Translations under genes and position numbers: made by a program | Shown here: positions 8,334-17,381 of the stretch, piece after piece | How positions within the stretch are numbered: the stretch's first letter is position 1 | Layout: every line of letters begins with the position of its first letter | The notes under the pieces: generated by a model | What the model was told of the DNA's origin: nothing | Database searches by the model: none | The model's input: only the letters and a program-made list of their open reading frames with translations | Source: JAICWP01 sp035252015 | Lineage (GTDB): Bacteria; Acidobacteriota; Terriglobia; Terriglobales; Acidobacteriaceae | Assembly (NCBI GenBank): GCA_035252015.1 | Contig: DATFDP010000223.1 | Coordinates: 18,649-82,648 of the forward strand | Length of the DNA stretch: 64,000 bases | Reading direction: 5' to 3'

Positions 8334-8410
8334 CTCAGGGGCTAAAGCCCGCGACTTTGGCGACCCTTGGCGGCAGGGCTGAAGCCCCTTCGGTTTCGCT
8401 CAGGGCAGGC
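8334..8410. repeat. Dispersed GGGCTGAAGCCC-type palindromic repeat
   Basis: Contains GGGGCTAAAGCCC and GGGCTGAAGCCCC about 35 bases apart, then CTTCGGTTTCGCTCAGGGCAGGC. Related palindromes occur at 24757, 30438 and 55500. Here the repeat forms the 3' end of the truncated membrane-protein gene on the minus strand, placing it at the truncation point. The 8188-8341 gap otherwise holds only the second promoter motif. Confidence 0.6.
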
Positions 8411-8764
8411 TGTGCGCGAAGTCCGCGGCATCACCTGTGCGGCGATCGCGTAACAAACGAAAAGTGCGGCCATTCCCAACAATACAACTACGGCGCTGGC
8501 AATCCAGGCGTGCACTCCGAACGCCTTGAAGAGTCCGAGGTAAACCAGGTCGGTGCCTGGGGGCGTGTACTGATAGAAATCCAGATAGATCATTTCCCCA
8601 TGCAGCATTCGCATCGCGTTGACTACAAAAGTGATCTGGTCATCACGCTGCAGAACCGGCACAGCTGGAAGAATAAATGTCTGGAGGTAGAGATACCCGC
8701 ATACGGCCGGCGCAATTAAGGTCAGGATGTTGCGATGAGTGCCGCGGGCAAAGCCGCCTTCCAT
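8342..8764 (-). pseudogene. Truncated polytopic membrane protein (glycosyltransferase 39-like N-terminus)
   Basis: From ATG 8764 the first 110 residues resemble the N-terminus of ArnT/PMT-type or related polytopic membrane proteins: a transmembrane segment (TLIAPAVCGYLYLQTFIL), then LQRDDQITFVVNAMRMLHGEMIY and YQYTPPGTDLVYLGLF, then another membrane helix. Such proteins normally run to 450-600 residues with many more helices. After about residue 112 the frame passes into the dispersed repeat (8334-8410), and the last 28 codons are repeat sequence, not protein family. It is therefore a broken gene whose remainder is gone. The frame can be extended upstream to 8971, but that extra part has no family character. 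Confidence 0.6.
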
Positions 8765-9024
8765 CGTTGCAGGACTAGGTTGAGTTCGAGAGACGAAGTG
8801 GATTCGTTTGGCTAGGCGTGCACACATACCCGTCCGCCAAATTAGGACCGTTCGAAGCGGCAAAGGATACAAAAGCTTTTGACTGCTGCCATCAGGTGCG
8901 ACAGCGGCCCGGAAATTAACCTTCCCGCAGATCGGCCTTTTCCATGACCCCCAGACCAAAACGGGAGGCAAAGTTCAGGTTTGCAGGCGGGAGCGTCTAA
9001 GGGATACTATCGGGCGCCCAAACC

Positions 9025-10959
9025 ATGAGTACGCCCGAAAGAGCCGGTGCTGTCCCGTCCGTGGCGCGCCCTGAGCGCGCGCCCGAAGCCTTCTTCAAGG
9101 CGCAGGAACGCAACCGTCGCGCCACCTGGCGCATGTCCGCCCTCTGCGTGGTTGCGGCCTTCCTGATGGGCATCCCCCTGACCCTGGTGCTCACGCCGTT
9201 TTTCTATGCAGTCACCATGGCTACGGCGGAGGTAGTCAACTATTTTTCGCCGCTGCCGCCGGAGTTCTGGCAAACCACAAGTGATTTGGCGAGGCTGGGA
9301 TATCGCGTGGCCGAGGCCGTGGTCAACGAGCGCGGCGTAATGGATCCTGTGCAGTTGGCGATCGTGGCGGCGCTGATATTCCTACCCGGAATCGTGATCG
9401 CGCTAACGCTGTGGGCAGGCATGCTGCTGCTGTTCCGGCACGGGGGAGTCGGCGGCACGCTGGCCAGCCTGAACGCGCGCGAGCCCAACGCCGGCGACCT
9501 GAAAGAGCTGCAACTGGCAGATGCGGTGCAGGAAATGGCGATTGCCGCCGGCCTGCCCGCCCCCAAGGTGATGCTGATTGATTCGCCGGGCGCGAATGCG
9601 GCCGCCATCGGAACTTCGGCCGAGGACGCCCACCTGGTTCTGTGTCGCCGCCTGCTCGATGACCTGAGCCGCGAGCAACTGCAGGCGCTTATCGGGCACT
9701 TAATTTCTTCGGTGGGTAATGGAGACCTGCGCATCGCCTTCACCGTAACCAGCGTGTTCGAAACCTGCGGCCTGATTGTGACCCTGATTAACGCGCCCTT
9801 TGGCAGGCAATCGCGGCACACGCTTTGGCGGATGCTGTGCTATGCCGTACGGGGCGGGCCGGGCAAAGCCGCTGCCGCCGAAGAGGTGGCGGAACTTCTG
9901 GCGGACACGCTGGATATGGGTTCCACGGATATTGACCGCTTCTTTAACAGCGGCAGGCCGGGGATGATTCGCAAGTTCCTGCGCTTCATCTTCTTTCCCT
10001 TCCTGTTCACCAATGTGGCAGTGGAACTCACGCTGTGGTTTTTCCTGAACCTGCTGCTCGGTCCGTGCATGGCGCTGTTGTGGCGGACCCGGCGCTATCT
10101 GGCGGATGCGGGTGCAGTGGAACTCACTCGCAATCCGGACGCGCTGGCGGGAGCGCTGCAGAGCCTGAGCGAAGACACCACGGCGGTAGCGGGAGGACAC
10201 TGGGCTTCACACCTGTTCGTGGTGAATCCCGGAGGCGACTCCAGCCTGCGCGGGGATACGCCCTCCGGTGAGCAGCAGCGCAAATTTCTGGAGGCTTGGC
10301 GGGCGGCAGGGGGCGCCGGCGGTTCGGCAGCAGCAGGCCCACCAAGCCTACAGTTAAGCACGCCGGCAGATTTTGCGAGCGCGCGCCGGGAGATGATGTC
10401 TCTGGCTATGGCGGCGGCCATGGGCAATGCGGATGCGGTGAATCGGCTGCAGAGCTTTGCCGGGGCGATGGGCATGGATCCGGCGGTTCTGCACAACATG
10501 CCCAACCTGAACGACTTGATGGCGGCGCAGCGCGGCGACCGCTCCGCCCTGGCTCGAGTCCGCATGCAGCGGCAGAGCAGGCAGCGGCAGGCGGGAGAAA
10601 CACGCAGCGGGCAGACGGGGCTGCAGCAGGTCAGCTTTATTTCCTTTCACCCGCCCTTGAACAAGCGTGCCAAGCGCCTGCAGAGGATGGGGGCGCGCCT
10701 GGCTGCGCCATCGCGCCACGGCGGGCTCGGCACGAAAATCGTGATTGCCGTGCTGTACCTCATCCTCGGCCCACTGCTGCTTACCGCCGGAGTGATGATG
10801 CTGTTTGTGGTCGCCATGATGATCGGCCTGAATCTGCTGTTCCTGGCGCTATGGCTGGCAGTGATTCACTGGGCATTTGCGCAGGACTGGCCGGCAATCT
10901 TCAATGGAGTTATGAAATTTGTGCAGGATGTGAGCGCCGCCTTCAACCAGCGCCGATAA
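9025..10959 (+). CDS. M48-type membrane metalloprotease homologue lacking the zinc site
   Basis: 644 residues. Two N-terminal membrane helices (about 40-68 and 110-136) precede a region with the HtpX/M48 pattern: GLPAPKVMLIDSPGANAAAIG (176-196) and LSREQLQALIGHLISSV (214-230). Where active enzymes have HExxH, this protein has H225-L-I-S-S. The third zinc ligand, a Glu in the later [RE]xxxAD motif, is replaced by Leu (RRYLADAGAVELT, L359). Three of the four catalytic or metal positions are thus lost, so it is probably not a protease. Further membrane helices follow at about 320-350 and 575-620. LemA follows after 16 bases; LemA and M48 proteins commonly pair. Its role may be structural or regulatory (inference). 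Confidence 0.75.
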   Translation: MSTPERAGAVPSVARPERAPEAFFKAQERNRRATWRMSALCVVAAFLMGIPLTLVLTPFFYAVTMATAEVVNYFSPLPPEFWQTTSDLARLGYRVAEAVVNERGVMDPVQLAIVAALIFLPGIVIALTLWAGMLLLFRHGGVGGTLASLNAREPNAGDLKELQLADAVQEMAIAAGLPAPKVMLIDSPGANAAAIGTSAEDAHLVLCRRLLDDLSREQLQALIGHLISSVGNGDLRIAFTVTSVFETCGLIVTLINAPFGRQSRHTLWRMLCYAVRGGPGKAAAAEEVAELLADTLDMGSTDIDRFFNSGRPGMIRKFLRFIFFPFLFTNVAVELTLWFFLNLLLGPCMALLWRTRRYLADAGAVELTRNPDALAGALQSLSEDTTAVAGGHWASHLFVVNPGGDSSLRGDTPSGEQQRKFLEAWRAAGGAGGSAAAGPPSLQLSTPADFASARREMMSLAMAAAMGNADAVNRLQSFAGAMGMDPAVLHNMPNLNDLMAAQRGDRSALARVRMQRQSRQRQAGETRSGQTGLQQVSFISFHPPLNKRAKRLQRMGARLAAPSRHGGLGTKIVIAVLYLILGPLLLTAGVMMLFVVAMMIGLNLLFLALWLAVIHWAFAQDWPAIFNGVMKFVQDVSAAFNQRR

Positions 10960-10975
10960 GCACTGGCGAGAGGCC

Positions 10976-11560
10976 GTGGCCAGGCAGGTCTGGATGACAA
11001 ATCTTTCTACGATACTGATTGGGGTAGTGATTGCGGCGGTGATTGCGCTGTGGTTCTTGCTGCACGCTTACAACCGGCTGGTGGCCATGCGCAATAACGT
11101 GGGCAAAGCCTGGTCCGACGTCGATGTCCAGCTCACCTTTCGCCATGACCTGGTCCCCAACCTGGTGGAATCTGTGAAGGGCTACATGGGGCACGAGCGG
11201 GAAACGCTGGAAGCAGTGACGCGGGCGCGCAGCGCGGCCATTAACACAGGAGTGGACATTGCTACACGCGCCGTAGCGGAGATGGCGCTGGGCAGCGCGG
11301 TGGGCAACCTGTTCCTGGCCGCGGAGCGATATCCGGAACTGAAGGCGTCGCAGAATTTTCTGCTGCTGCAGGAGCAGTTGACCACCACCGAAAACCGAAT
11401 CGCATTTGCCCGCCAGCACTATAACGAGAGTGTGCGGCAGTTCAACACCCTGATTGCCGAATTTCCGTGGAACCTGATGGCGCAACGGTTTGGATATTCC
11501 GCGGAGAAGATGTTCGCGGCGGAGTCGCAGGATCGGGCGACGGTGCGGATGGCGAGTTAG
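10976..11560 (+). CDS. lemA: LemA family protein
   Basis: 194 residues with a single N-terminal membrane helix (about 9-29) followed by the family core: YNRLVAMRNNVGKAWSDVDVQL, RHDLVPNLVESVKGYMGHE and the C-terminal FNTLIAEFPWNLMAQRFG with YSAEKMF. LemA proteins are membrane-anchored four-helix bundles of unclear role, often beside M48 or TPM-domain proteins. The GTG at 10976 has a purine-rich GAGAGG upstream; an ATG at 10994 is an alternative start that would drop six residues. It forms an operon with the M48-like gene before it and faces the convergent orphan permease gene after it. Confidence 0.92.
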   Translation: MARQVWMTNLSTILIGVVIAAVIALWFLLHAYNRLVAMRNNVGKAWSDVDVQLTFRHDLVPNLVESVKGYMGHERETLEAVTRARSAAINTGVDIATRAVAEMALGSAVGNLFLAAERYPELKASQNFLLLQEQLTTTENRIAFARQHYNESVRQFNTLIAEFPWNLMAQRFGYSAEKMFAAESQDRATVRMAS

Positions 11561-11575
11561 CCTGAGGTGTCACAA

Positions 11576-14050
11576 TCAGATCGAACGCAGAGCGTCAATC
11601 GGATCTGCGGAAGCCGCCCGTGCCGCGGGCAGTGCTGAGGCGAGGAGCGCCATAAATATCATTATCAAGATCCCAGCTACATAGATGAGCGGGTCAGTGG
11701 CGCTAACTTGGAACAGAAAGGAACTGATCAGGCGCGAAACCGCCAATGAGCCTAGCACGCCCAGAACGCAGCCGACAACCGCTAGCTTCGCTCCCAGAGT
11801 AAGGACCAGCCGCGCAATGCCGGCGCGCTGCGCGCCCAGCGCCATGCGAATGGCTATCTCGTGCGTGCGCAGCGAAACGGAGAAGGCAACCACTGCATAA
11901 ATTCCAGTGATTGCCAGTACGAGAGCGCCCAGAGCGAAGGCGGTTATGAGATCGGTGTTGAAGCGGCGCGGCGCTTCCACGTTCGACAAGGCGTCAGTTA
12001 AAGGCTGTACCTGCTGCAAGGCGAGAAGGGGATCAATTTCCGCTACGGTTGAGCGCAGTGTCTGAACCATCTGCTCGGGAGCGAGGGAGGAACGCACGGC
12101 GATGTACGCGCCCGCAGGGTCGGTCAGCTTCCCGGAAGGTTCAGGTCCGAAAACGGTCGCCGGCTGCTGCGCCGGCATATACCACTGGTCCATGGTGGGC
12201 TCATCGCGGGAGCCGCCCTTGGTGTCTGCGACCACGCCAACCACAGTTGCCCAGGGAAGCCCCTTTTTCGGGTTGCCGACGTGCATGCGTTTGCCGATGG
12301 CCCGTTGACCGGGCCAGCAATGATTGGCCATGCTCTGATTCACGATGACGACCGGGAGCGAGCTTGAGCGATCGCTATCAGTGAAGCTGCGCCCGTCCAG
12401 CAGCGGAATGCGCATGGCCCGGAAGTAGTCGCCATAGATGATGGCAAAAGGAGCGAACTTCAGCTTCCAATTGTCCAGGGGCTCACCCTCGATGGTGTAG
12501 GTGGTTTTGGCGTATGGGCCCATGGCGGGAAGGTTGGTGGTAATACCAGCGGCGAGTACTCCCGGCTTGCCGGAAAGCCTGTCTACCACTTCGCGGTTGA
12601 ACTCCTCCACCGACGAGCGGGTCGAATACTGCCTAAGGGGTAGTTCATAACCGGCCACGAGGACATGGTCGGGACGGAAACCGCGATCCACAGCGCGCAT
12701 TTTCTGAAAGCTGCGCAAGAAGGCGCCGGACACGGTGAGCAGCATCAGGGCGACAGCGATTTCGGCAATCACCAGAGCTGAGCGCAACCAAGCGTGGCTG
12801 GAAGCGCCGGTGACGGTGCGCACTCCTTCTTTCAGGGCTTCCATGGGGTCGGTCCGCAAGGCCGCGAAGGCCGGCGCTAAGCTGCACAGGACTCCGGTCA
12901 ACAAGGCCAAGGTGAGGGCGAATCCGGTGACATTAGCGTCCAGGACAATGGAATCCATGCGGGGCATGGAATCGGGCAGAATGTAGAGAGCGGCACGGAT
13001 AGCGGCTCCGGCAAAACCCAGGCCCAGCAGCCCACCCGCAAAGCTGAGCAGCAGGCCTTCCAGAATCGCCTGGCGGATAATCACCTCAGAACGAGCGCCC
13101 AGGGCCAAGCGAACCGCGTATTCCCGGCGCCGGCGGAGGGCCCGCACCAGCAGCAGGCCAGCTATGTTGGCGCAGGCCAGAAGCAGAACCACGGCCACAG
13201 CTAAGAACAGCGCGCGCAACAGGGGCCGCACGTCCGATACGGCATACTCCCGGAGGGGAGTCACCATCCCTCGGATGTGGATGGCCGCCATGCTGGGCGG
13301 GAAGGCGTGCATGATCAGCCTGGCGACGCGATCCGCATCGCTCGCTGCCTGCGTGATCGTGACTCCATCCTTCAGGCGGGCAACAATCTGGTAGCCCCAG
13401 AAGCCAGCGTGCTCGTCGGAAAGTTCTTCGGGAGTAAAGCTCATCGGCACCCAGAGCTGCGCCTGGTCAAGATGCCCAGCCGTAAGGGGAAACTCAAAAC
13501 TCCGCGGCATCACACCGATGATTGTGTAGGACCTGCGGTCGAGAACAATGGAACTTCCAAGAACGTGCGGATCGCGGTGGAAGCGGTTCAGCCATAGGGC
13601 ATAACTAATGACCGCGAGAGGCTGATGGCCATCTTCTTCCTGCGGCGTAAAAACCCGCCCCAGGAGCGGTGGGACACCAAGGGTCGGGAATACCCCTGCG
13701 GTAAAGCGAGCAGCAGGAATCTCCTCCGGAGTCGAGTCGCCGGAAAGCTCAAAAGTTACGCCGATGTGGCCGCCCAGCGAGGAAAAAGTGCTGGTGGCCT
13801 CCGAGTAAGTGCGGATCTCACGCGCCGTCACAGGCGTGTTGGGGCCATTTTGCAGATTGTCACCCAGTACAACCAGTCGCTCGGGGTTGCGGAAGGGGAG
13901 CGGGCGCAACAGAATGCCTTCGACCAGTGAGAAAATCGAGGTAGCGGCACCGATGCCTAACGCAAGAATAAGGACCACCGTAAGAGTGAAACCAGGCGCT
14001 TTCCGCAATTGGCGGAAGGCAGTTTGGAGATGATGTGTGAGTGTGTGCAT
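11576..14050 (-). CDS. MacB/FtsX-type ABC permease without its own ATPase (ADOP family)
   Basis: 824 residues with two copies of the MacB periplasmic core plus FtsX layout. The N-terminal HLQTAFRQLRKAPGFTLTVV, a helix ending IGAATSIFSLVEGILLRPLPF, and later DGRSFTDSD and IGKRMHVG are typical of the acidobacterial duplicated orphan permeases. Membrane helices group at about 20-45, 275-300, 340-375 and 385-410 in the first half and near the C-terminus (about 695-720, 745-775 and 790-815) in the second. No MacB-type ATPase gene adjoins it. The family often belongs to multi-paralogue sets thought to export antibiotics or peptides, without direct proof. It stands alone between the lemA end and the divergent hydrolase gene. 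Confidence 0.9.
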   Translation of the reverse strand: MHTLTHHLQTAFRQLRKAPGFTLTVVLILALGIGAATSIFSLVEGILLRPLPFRNPERLVVLGDNLQNGPNTPVTAREIRTYSEATSTFSSLGGHIGVTFELSGDSTPEEIPAARFTAGVFPTLGVPPLLGRVFTPQEEDGHQPLAVISYALWLNRFHRDPHVLGSSIVLDRRSYTIIGVMPRSFEFPLTAGHLDQAQLWVPMSFTPEELSDEHAGFWGYQIVARLKDGVTITQAASDADRVARLIMHAFPPSMAAIHIRGMVTPLREYAVSDVRPLLRALFLAVAVVLLLACANIAGLLLVRALRRRREYAVRLALGARSEVIIRQAILEGLLLSFAGGLLGLGFAGAAIRAALYILPDSMPRMDSIVLDANVTGFALTLALLTGVLCSLAPAFAALRTDPMEALKEGVRTVTGASSHAWLRSALVIAEIAVALMLLTVSGAFLRSFQKMRAVDRGFRPDHVLVAGYELPLRQYSTRSSVEEFNREVVDRLSGKPGVLAAGITTNLPAMGPYAKTTYTIEGEPLDNWKLKFAPFAIIYGDYFRAMRIPLLDGRSFTDSDRSSSLPVVIVNQSMANHCWPGQRAIGKRMHVGNPKKGLPWATVVGVVADTKGGSRDEPTMDQWYMPAQQPATVFGPEPSGKLTDPAGAYIAVRSSLAPEQMVQTLRSTVAEIDPLLALQQVQPLTDALSNVEAPRRFNTDLITAFALGALVLAITGIYAVVAFSVSLRTHEIAIRMALGAQRAGIARLVLTLGAKLAVVGCVLGVLGSLAVSRLISSFLFQVSATDPLIYVAGILIMIFMALLASALPAARAASADPIDALRSI

Positions 14051-14185
14051 TTGCCTTCCAGCCGGTGTCTCTGGTTGTGGTTCGTTCTCTTAGCCGTGCG
14101 ACGCTAAAGGTAACAGACGGATAGCCGTGGATTTCGCTGGTTTAGGGGGACGCGCCGTGGGAATTTTCCGCCGAGCGCAAACTTC

Positions 14186-14215
14186 TTGACGGTGAAAGGC
14201 GTATGGTGGTACAGC
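14186..14215 (+). promoter_or_regulatory. Possible sigma-70-type promoter for the hydrolase operon
   Basis: TTGACG at 14186-14191 and TACAGC at 14210-14215, 18 bases apart, about 40 bases before ATG 14256. The -35 box is good and the -10 box weak. The rest of the 14051-14255 divergent gap shows no other signal I could support. Confidence 0.3.
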
Positions 14216-14255
14216 TGTCGAACCACAGAGAGGGCCACATACATCTCTGCTCATA

Positions 14256-15497
14256 ATGGCCAAGGGTTCAACTCGGCGGGAGTTCTTTCGTAGCGCGGCA
14301 GGTGGCGCTAGCTGGGCGATGCTGGGGGCTGCCGCCGCATCGTCGGTAGAGAGGCTGGGCGCTTCCTCTGTCTCGCGCACCTGCGAGGCCTCGGACGAGG
14401 AGGGAACCAACCTGCTGAGCAATCCCCGGTACGCGGTGGGCGCGAAATTTCGGCTCGGCCAGTTCGTCAAGCGTGGAGCGGACCCGGGTCAGGCGGAAGC
14501 AATCTTTCAGTCCCTTCCCAATCTTGCGCCGGAGCCCTGGGTGGCCGCCTGGACGAAGCTCGCTGAACCGTGCGAATGCCAGGGCGCGCAGGCGGAAGCA
14601 AAGGGCGCTACCGCCGAAGCTAGGGACGCCTATCAGAAAGCCTCCATGTACCACGGCATTGCCAAGTTTCCGGTCATCAACCACCCCGCCAAGCAGGCCG
14701 CCTACCGCAAATGCATTGCGAACTATCTGAAGGCAGCGCGTTACTTCGATCCGCCTCTGGAGCGAGTGGCCATTCCGTTTGAAGGTAAGGAGATCATCGG
14801 CTACCTGCGCGTGCCTAAAAGGGGTGTCCGCCCGCCGGTGGTGATTGTTACGGGCGGCATTGACGTTTACAAAGAAGACCGCGACACCTCCGACCTGCTA
14901 GACGCCGGCTTGGCGGCCTTCTCCACCGATATGCCGGGCAATGGCGAGTGCCCGCTGTGGTACACGCCTGATGCCGAGCGTTTCTACAGCACGGTGATTG
15001 ACTACCTGCTGACGCGCAAGGACGTGGATGGAACGCGTATGGGAATTCTGGGCCGGAGTTATGGGGGATACTGGGGCGCCAAAATGGCCTACGTTGAAGG
15101 CAAGCGCCTGCGGGCAGCCGTGGATTGGGGAGGCCCGGCTCATTACACCTTCCAGCAGGATTGGTTTGAGCATTTGCAGCAGGACCGGCTCTACCTGTGG
15201 TCGCTTTTGGATTCCATGATCTATGCCCACCACGTCAGCGACCTGGACGAACTGCGGCGGCAGGCGCCCACGGTTTCGCTCGAGGCGCAAGGCTGGCTCG
15301 AGAAGCCGTGCGCCCCGTTGCTGGTGGTGAATGGGGAAAAAGACCCCTGGATCACGATCCGCGACCTGTACCTGCTGCTGGAAAATGGCGAGCCCAAATC
15401 CGCCCGTACCTATGCCGAGGGCGGCCACATGGGCGGAGATCCCAATGGAGACAAATTGGTGGCGAACTGGCTCAGGTCGCACCTGCTCAGGACATGA
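14256..15497 (+). CDS. Tat-exported alpha/beta hydrolase, FrsA/DHPON-hydrolase-like
   Basis: 413 residues. It begins with a twin-arginine signal (STRREFFRSAAGG). A helical cap (about 55-165) precedes the hydrolase core, which starts at VAIPFEGKEIIGYLRVP. The nucleophile elbow is GRSYGGY with Ser268; the acid is Asp363 in NGEKDPW; the His is His391 in GGHMGG. This arrangement (helical cap first, then the core) resembles FrsA/DUF1100 esterases and the pseudooxynicotine C-C hydrolases. There is no obvious Shine-Dalgarno before ATG 14256. The stop overlaps the start of the next gene (ATGA), so the two are translationally coupled. Substrate unknown. Confidence 0.8.
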   Translation: MAKGSTRREFFRSAAGGASWAMLGAAAASSVERLGASSVSRTCEASDEEGTNLLSNPRYAVGAKFRLGQFVKRGADPGQAEAIFQSLPNLAPEPWVAAWTKLAEPCECQGAQAEAKGATAEARDAYQKASMYHGIAKFPVINHPAKQAAYRKCIANYLKAARYFDPPLERVAIPFEGKEIIGYLRVPKRGVRPPVVIVTGGIDVYKEDRDTSDLLDAGLAAFSTDMPGNGECPLWYTPDAERFYSTVIDYLLTRKDVDGTRMGILGRSYGGYWGAKMAYVEGKRLRAAVDWGGPAHYTFQQDWFEHLQQDRLYLWSLLDSMIYAHHVSDLDELRRQAPTVSLEAQGWLEKPCAPLLVVNGEKDPWITIRDLYLLLENGEPKSARTYAEGGHMGGDPNGDKLVANWLRSHLLRT

Positions 15498-16477
15498 ATA
15501 TGCGCGCCTTGTGCTGCTTGCTGGCCCTCATGATGGTCGCCTGTGGTGCGTTAGCCCAGGCGCCTAAGCTGACCCCGGTTCGCGTGGTCACGCTGTTTCC
15601 GTCGCTGCCGATTGTGGTAGCGCAGAAGAACGGCTACTTCGCCAGGCACGGCATTGAGCTGCAGGAGGAACACGCCGACAACTCAGGCATCCTGCGGGAC
15701 ATGCTGGCCAGCGGCAAAGCAGACATTGCACACGCGGCGGTGGACAACGCCGTCTACATGGTGGAAGGCTCGGGGGCGGATGTGGCCATTGTGATGGGCG
15801 GGGATGGCGCCACCAATGAGCTGATTGTGCAGCCGGACGTGAAGTCGGTGGCCGACCTGCGCGGGCGCATTTTGCTGGTGGATGCGGTGAATACGGCATA
15901 TGCGCTGCAACTGAAGAAAATTCTCAAGCTGAGCGGTCTGGAAGCGGGTCGGGACTGCACCCTGAAGGCGTTGGGGGCCACACCCCTGCGCCTAAAGGCG
16001 ATGCGCGAGAACAAGCAATATGCCGGCACCATGCTGGGCCCGCCGACTTCGATTGTGGCCAAGCGCGAAGGCTTGGTGAGCCTGGGTTCCACGTTGCAGT
16101 TCATTGGGCCCTACCAGGGCTTCGGCGCATTTGTGCGGCGGAAGTGGGCGCGGGAGCATGCCGATGTGCTGGAGCGTTATCTGGCTGCCTACATCGAGGC
16201 GCAGCGCTGGTTGCTGAACAAGGCCAACAAGCAGCAGGTGATCAAGCAACTGACTACAGGTTCGCACCTGGACCCGGAAGTTGCCGCTGAAACCTACGCC
16301 GATATGACCGGTCCGGGCGGATATGAGCCGGACGCGCGCTTCGATCCGGCTGCCTTCAAGAACACACTGAAGTTGCGGGGGGAAGTGGAAGGCGAGTGGG
16401 GAGGCCACCCGCCCGCAGGCAGCAAATACTACGATGGGACCTATTACAAAGAAGCGCTGTCCATGCTGAAAAAATAG
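15494..16477 (+). CDS. NitT/TauT-type ABC substrate-binding protein (SsuA/THI5-like)
   Basis: 327 residues from the ATG at 15494, chosen because it overlaps the previous stop as ATGA and gives a clean signal peptide (about 1-22, ending GALAQ). The frame is open further upstream, but that stretch lies inside the hydrolase gene. The core has VRVVTLFPSLPIVVAQKNGYFARHGIELQ, then DMLASGKADIAHAAVDNAVYM and SVADLRGRILLVDAVNTAYAL, the standard pattern of NMT1/THI5-like periplasmic binding proteins for nitrate, sulfonates or pyrimidine precursors. No permease or ATPase gene accompanies it here. Its partner is the coupled exported hydrolase, suggesting it binds that enzyme's substrate or product (inference). 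Confidence 0.85.
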   Translation: MNMRALCCLLALMMVACGALAQAPKLTPVRVVTLFPSLPIVVAQKNGYFARHGIELQEEHADNSGILRDMLASGKADIAHAAVDNAVYMVEGSGADVAIVMGGDGATNELIVQPDVKSVADLRGRILLVDAVNTAYALQLKKILKLSGLEAGRDCTLKALGATPLRLKAMRENKQYAGTMLGPPTSIVAKREGLVSLGSTLQFIGPYQGFGAFVRRKWAREHADVLERYLAAYIEAQRWLLNKANKQQVIKQLTTGSHLDPEVAAETYADMTGPGGYEPDARFDPAAFKNTLKLRGEVEGEWGGHPPAGSKYYDGTYYKEALSMLKK

Positions 16478-16508
16478 ACAATACCGCCCTTATAAAAGGA
16501 GGCAGTTG

Positions 16509-17381
16509 ATGAAGCGACTGGTCAGAATTGCAGTCCTTATCAGCGTGGCGTGGGCTATGGCGATTCTCGCCGCCGGCCCAACTTTTGCTGACGAGACTAA
16601 GGCGGTGGTTGAGGCTGACCAAGACTTCGTGCAGGCGCTGGGCAAGAGCGATAAGGCGGTGGCCGGCAAGCTCCTCGATGCCGACTTCACGTGGACCAAC
16701 ACGCAGGGCAAGACGGTGGGCAGATCCGCAGCCTTGACCGATTTGACGGCGCTGGCCAGCGCTAATCCCTCCGATGCCGAGGTGAAAGAAACCACCTTCG
16801 GCGAGGTGGGCGAGATCACGGCCGTCAGTGGAAAGACGCACGTGCTGCGGGTGTGGGTGAAGCGTCCGGCAGGCTGGCGCCTGCTGGTCTCACACGCGGC
16901 TACTCTGGCACCTGAAGGCCACCTCGGCACCGCCGCCAGGCACGGCACGGAGTGCGTCAATCCGTGCAAGACGATTCCCTACAAGCCCAAGAACGAAGCG
17001 GAGAGGGGCGTGATCGCCTCCTGGCAGGCGCTGGAGACGGCGGTCACCAACCACGAATCGCAGAACTGGGGACCGCACGTCGCCGACGAGTTCATGCTGG
17101 TCAGCTCGGGCAATGACCATCCGCTGGACAAAAAAGACCGCATGGACATTCTCGACAAGCAGAAGAAGGCGGGAACCAGTTCCGCGCCAGCGCCGCTGGT
17201 TTCGGCGCGCATGTTCGACTTCGGCGACACCGTGGTGATGAGTTGCTTACATCAGTCGCCAGGAGGCAAGCCGACCCATGTGACTCGTATCTGGATTAAC
17301 CGTGATGGGCGCTGGCAGCTAGCTTACAGCCAGCAGACCAGCGTGCAGGGCGCGACTGGAGGCAAGGGCTCGAAAAGCTAA
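16509..17381 (+). CDS. Secreted tandem NTF2-like (DUF4440-type) protein
   Basis: 290 residues from ATG 16509, which has a strong AAAGGAGG at 16495-16502. Signal peptide about 1-28 (ending TFADE). Two NTF2/SnoaL-like domains follow: about 29-135 (VVEADQDFVQALGKSDKAVAGKLL and FTWTN, ending WRLLVSHA) and about 160-280 (VIASWQALETAVTNH, ending GRWQLAYSQQTSV). They are joined by ECVNPCKTIPY (148-158). A second protein with the same architecture and the same linker lies at 35467-36372. Function unknown; such domains bind small molecules or act as scaffolds. The stop codon overlaps the end of the convergent efflux gene by 4 bases. Confidence 0.8.
   Translation: MKRLVRIAVLISVAWAMAILAAGPTFADETKAVVEADQDFVQALGKSDKAVAGKLLDADFTWTNTQGKTVGRSAALTDLTALASANPSDAEVKETTFGEVGEITAVSGKTHVLRVWVKRPAGWRLLVSHAATLAPEGHLGTAARHGTECVNPCKTIPYKPKNEAERGVIASWQALETAVTNHESQNWGPHVADEFMLVSSGNDHPLDKKDRMDILDKQKKAGTSSAPAPLVSARMFDFGDTVVMSCLHQSPGGKPTHVTRIWINRDGRWQLAYSQQTSVQGATGGKGSKS

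Noticed and set aside
15197..15493. N-terminal extension of the binding protein by 99 codons
   Set aside because: It lies in another frame of the hydrolase gene; the ATGA overlap at 15494 and the signal peptide mark the real start.
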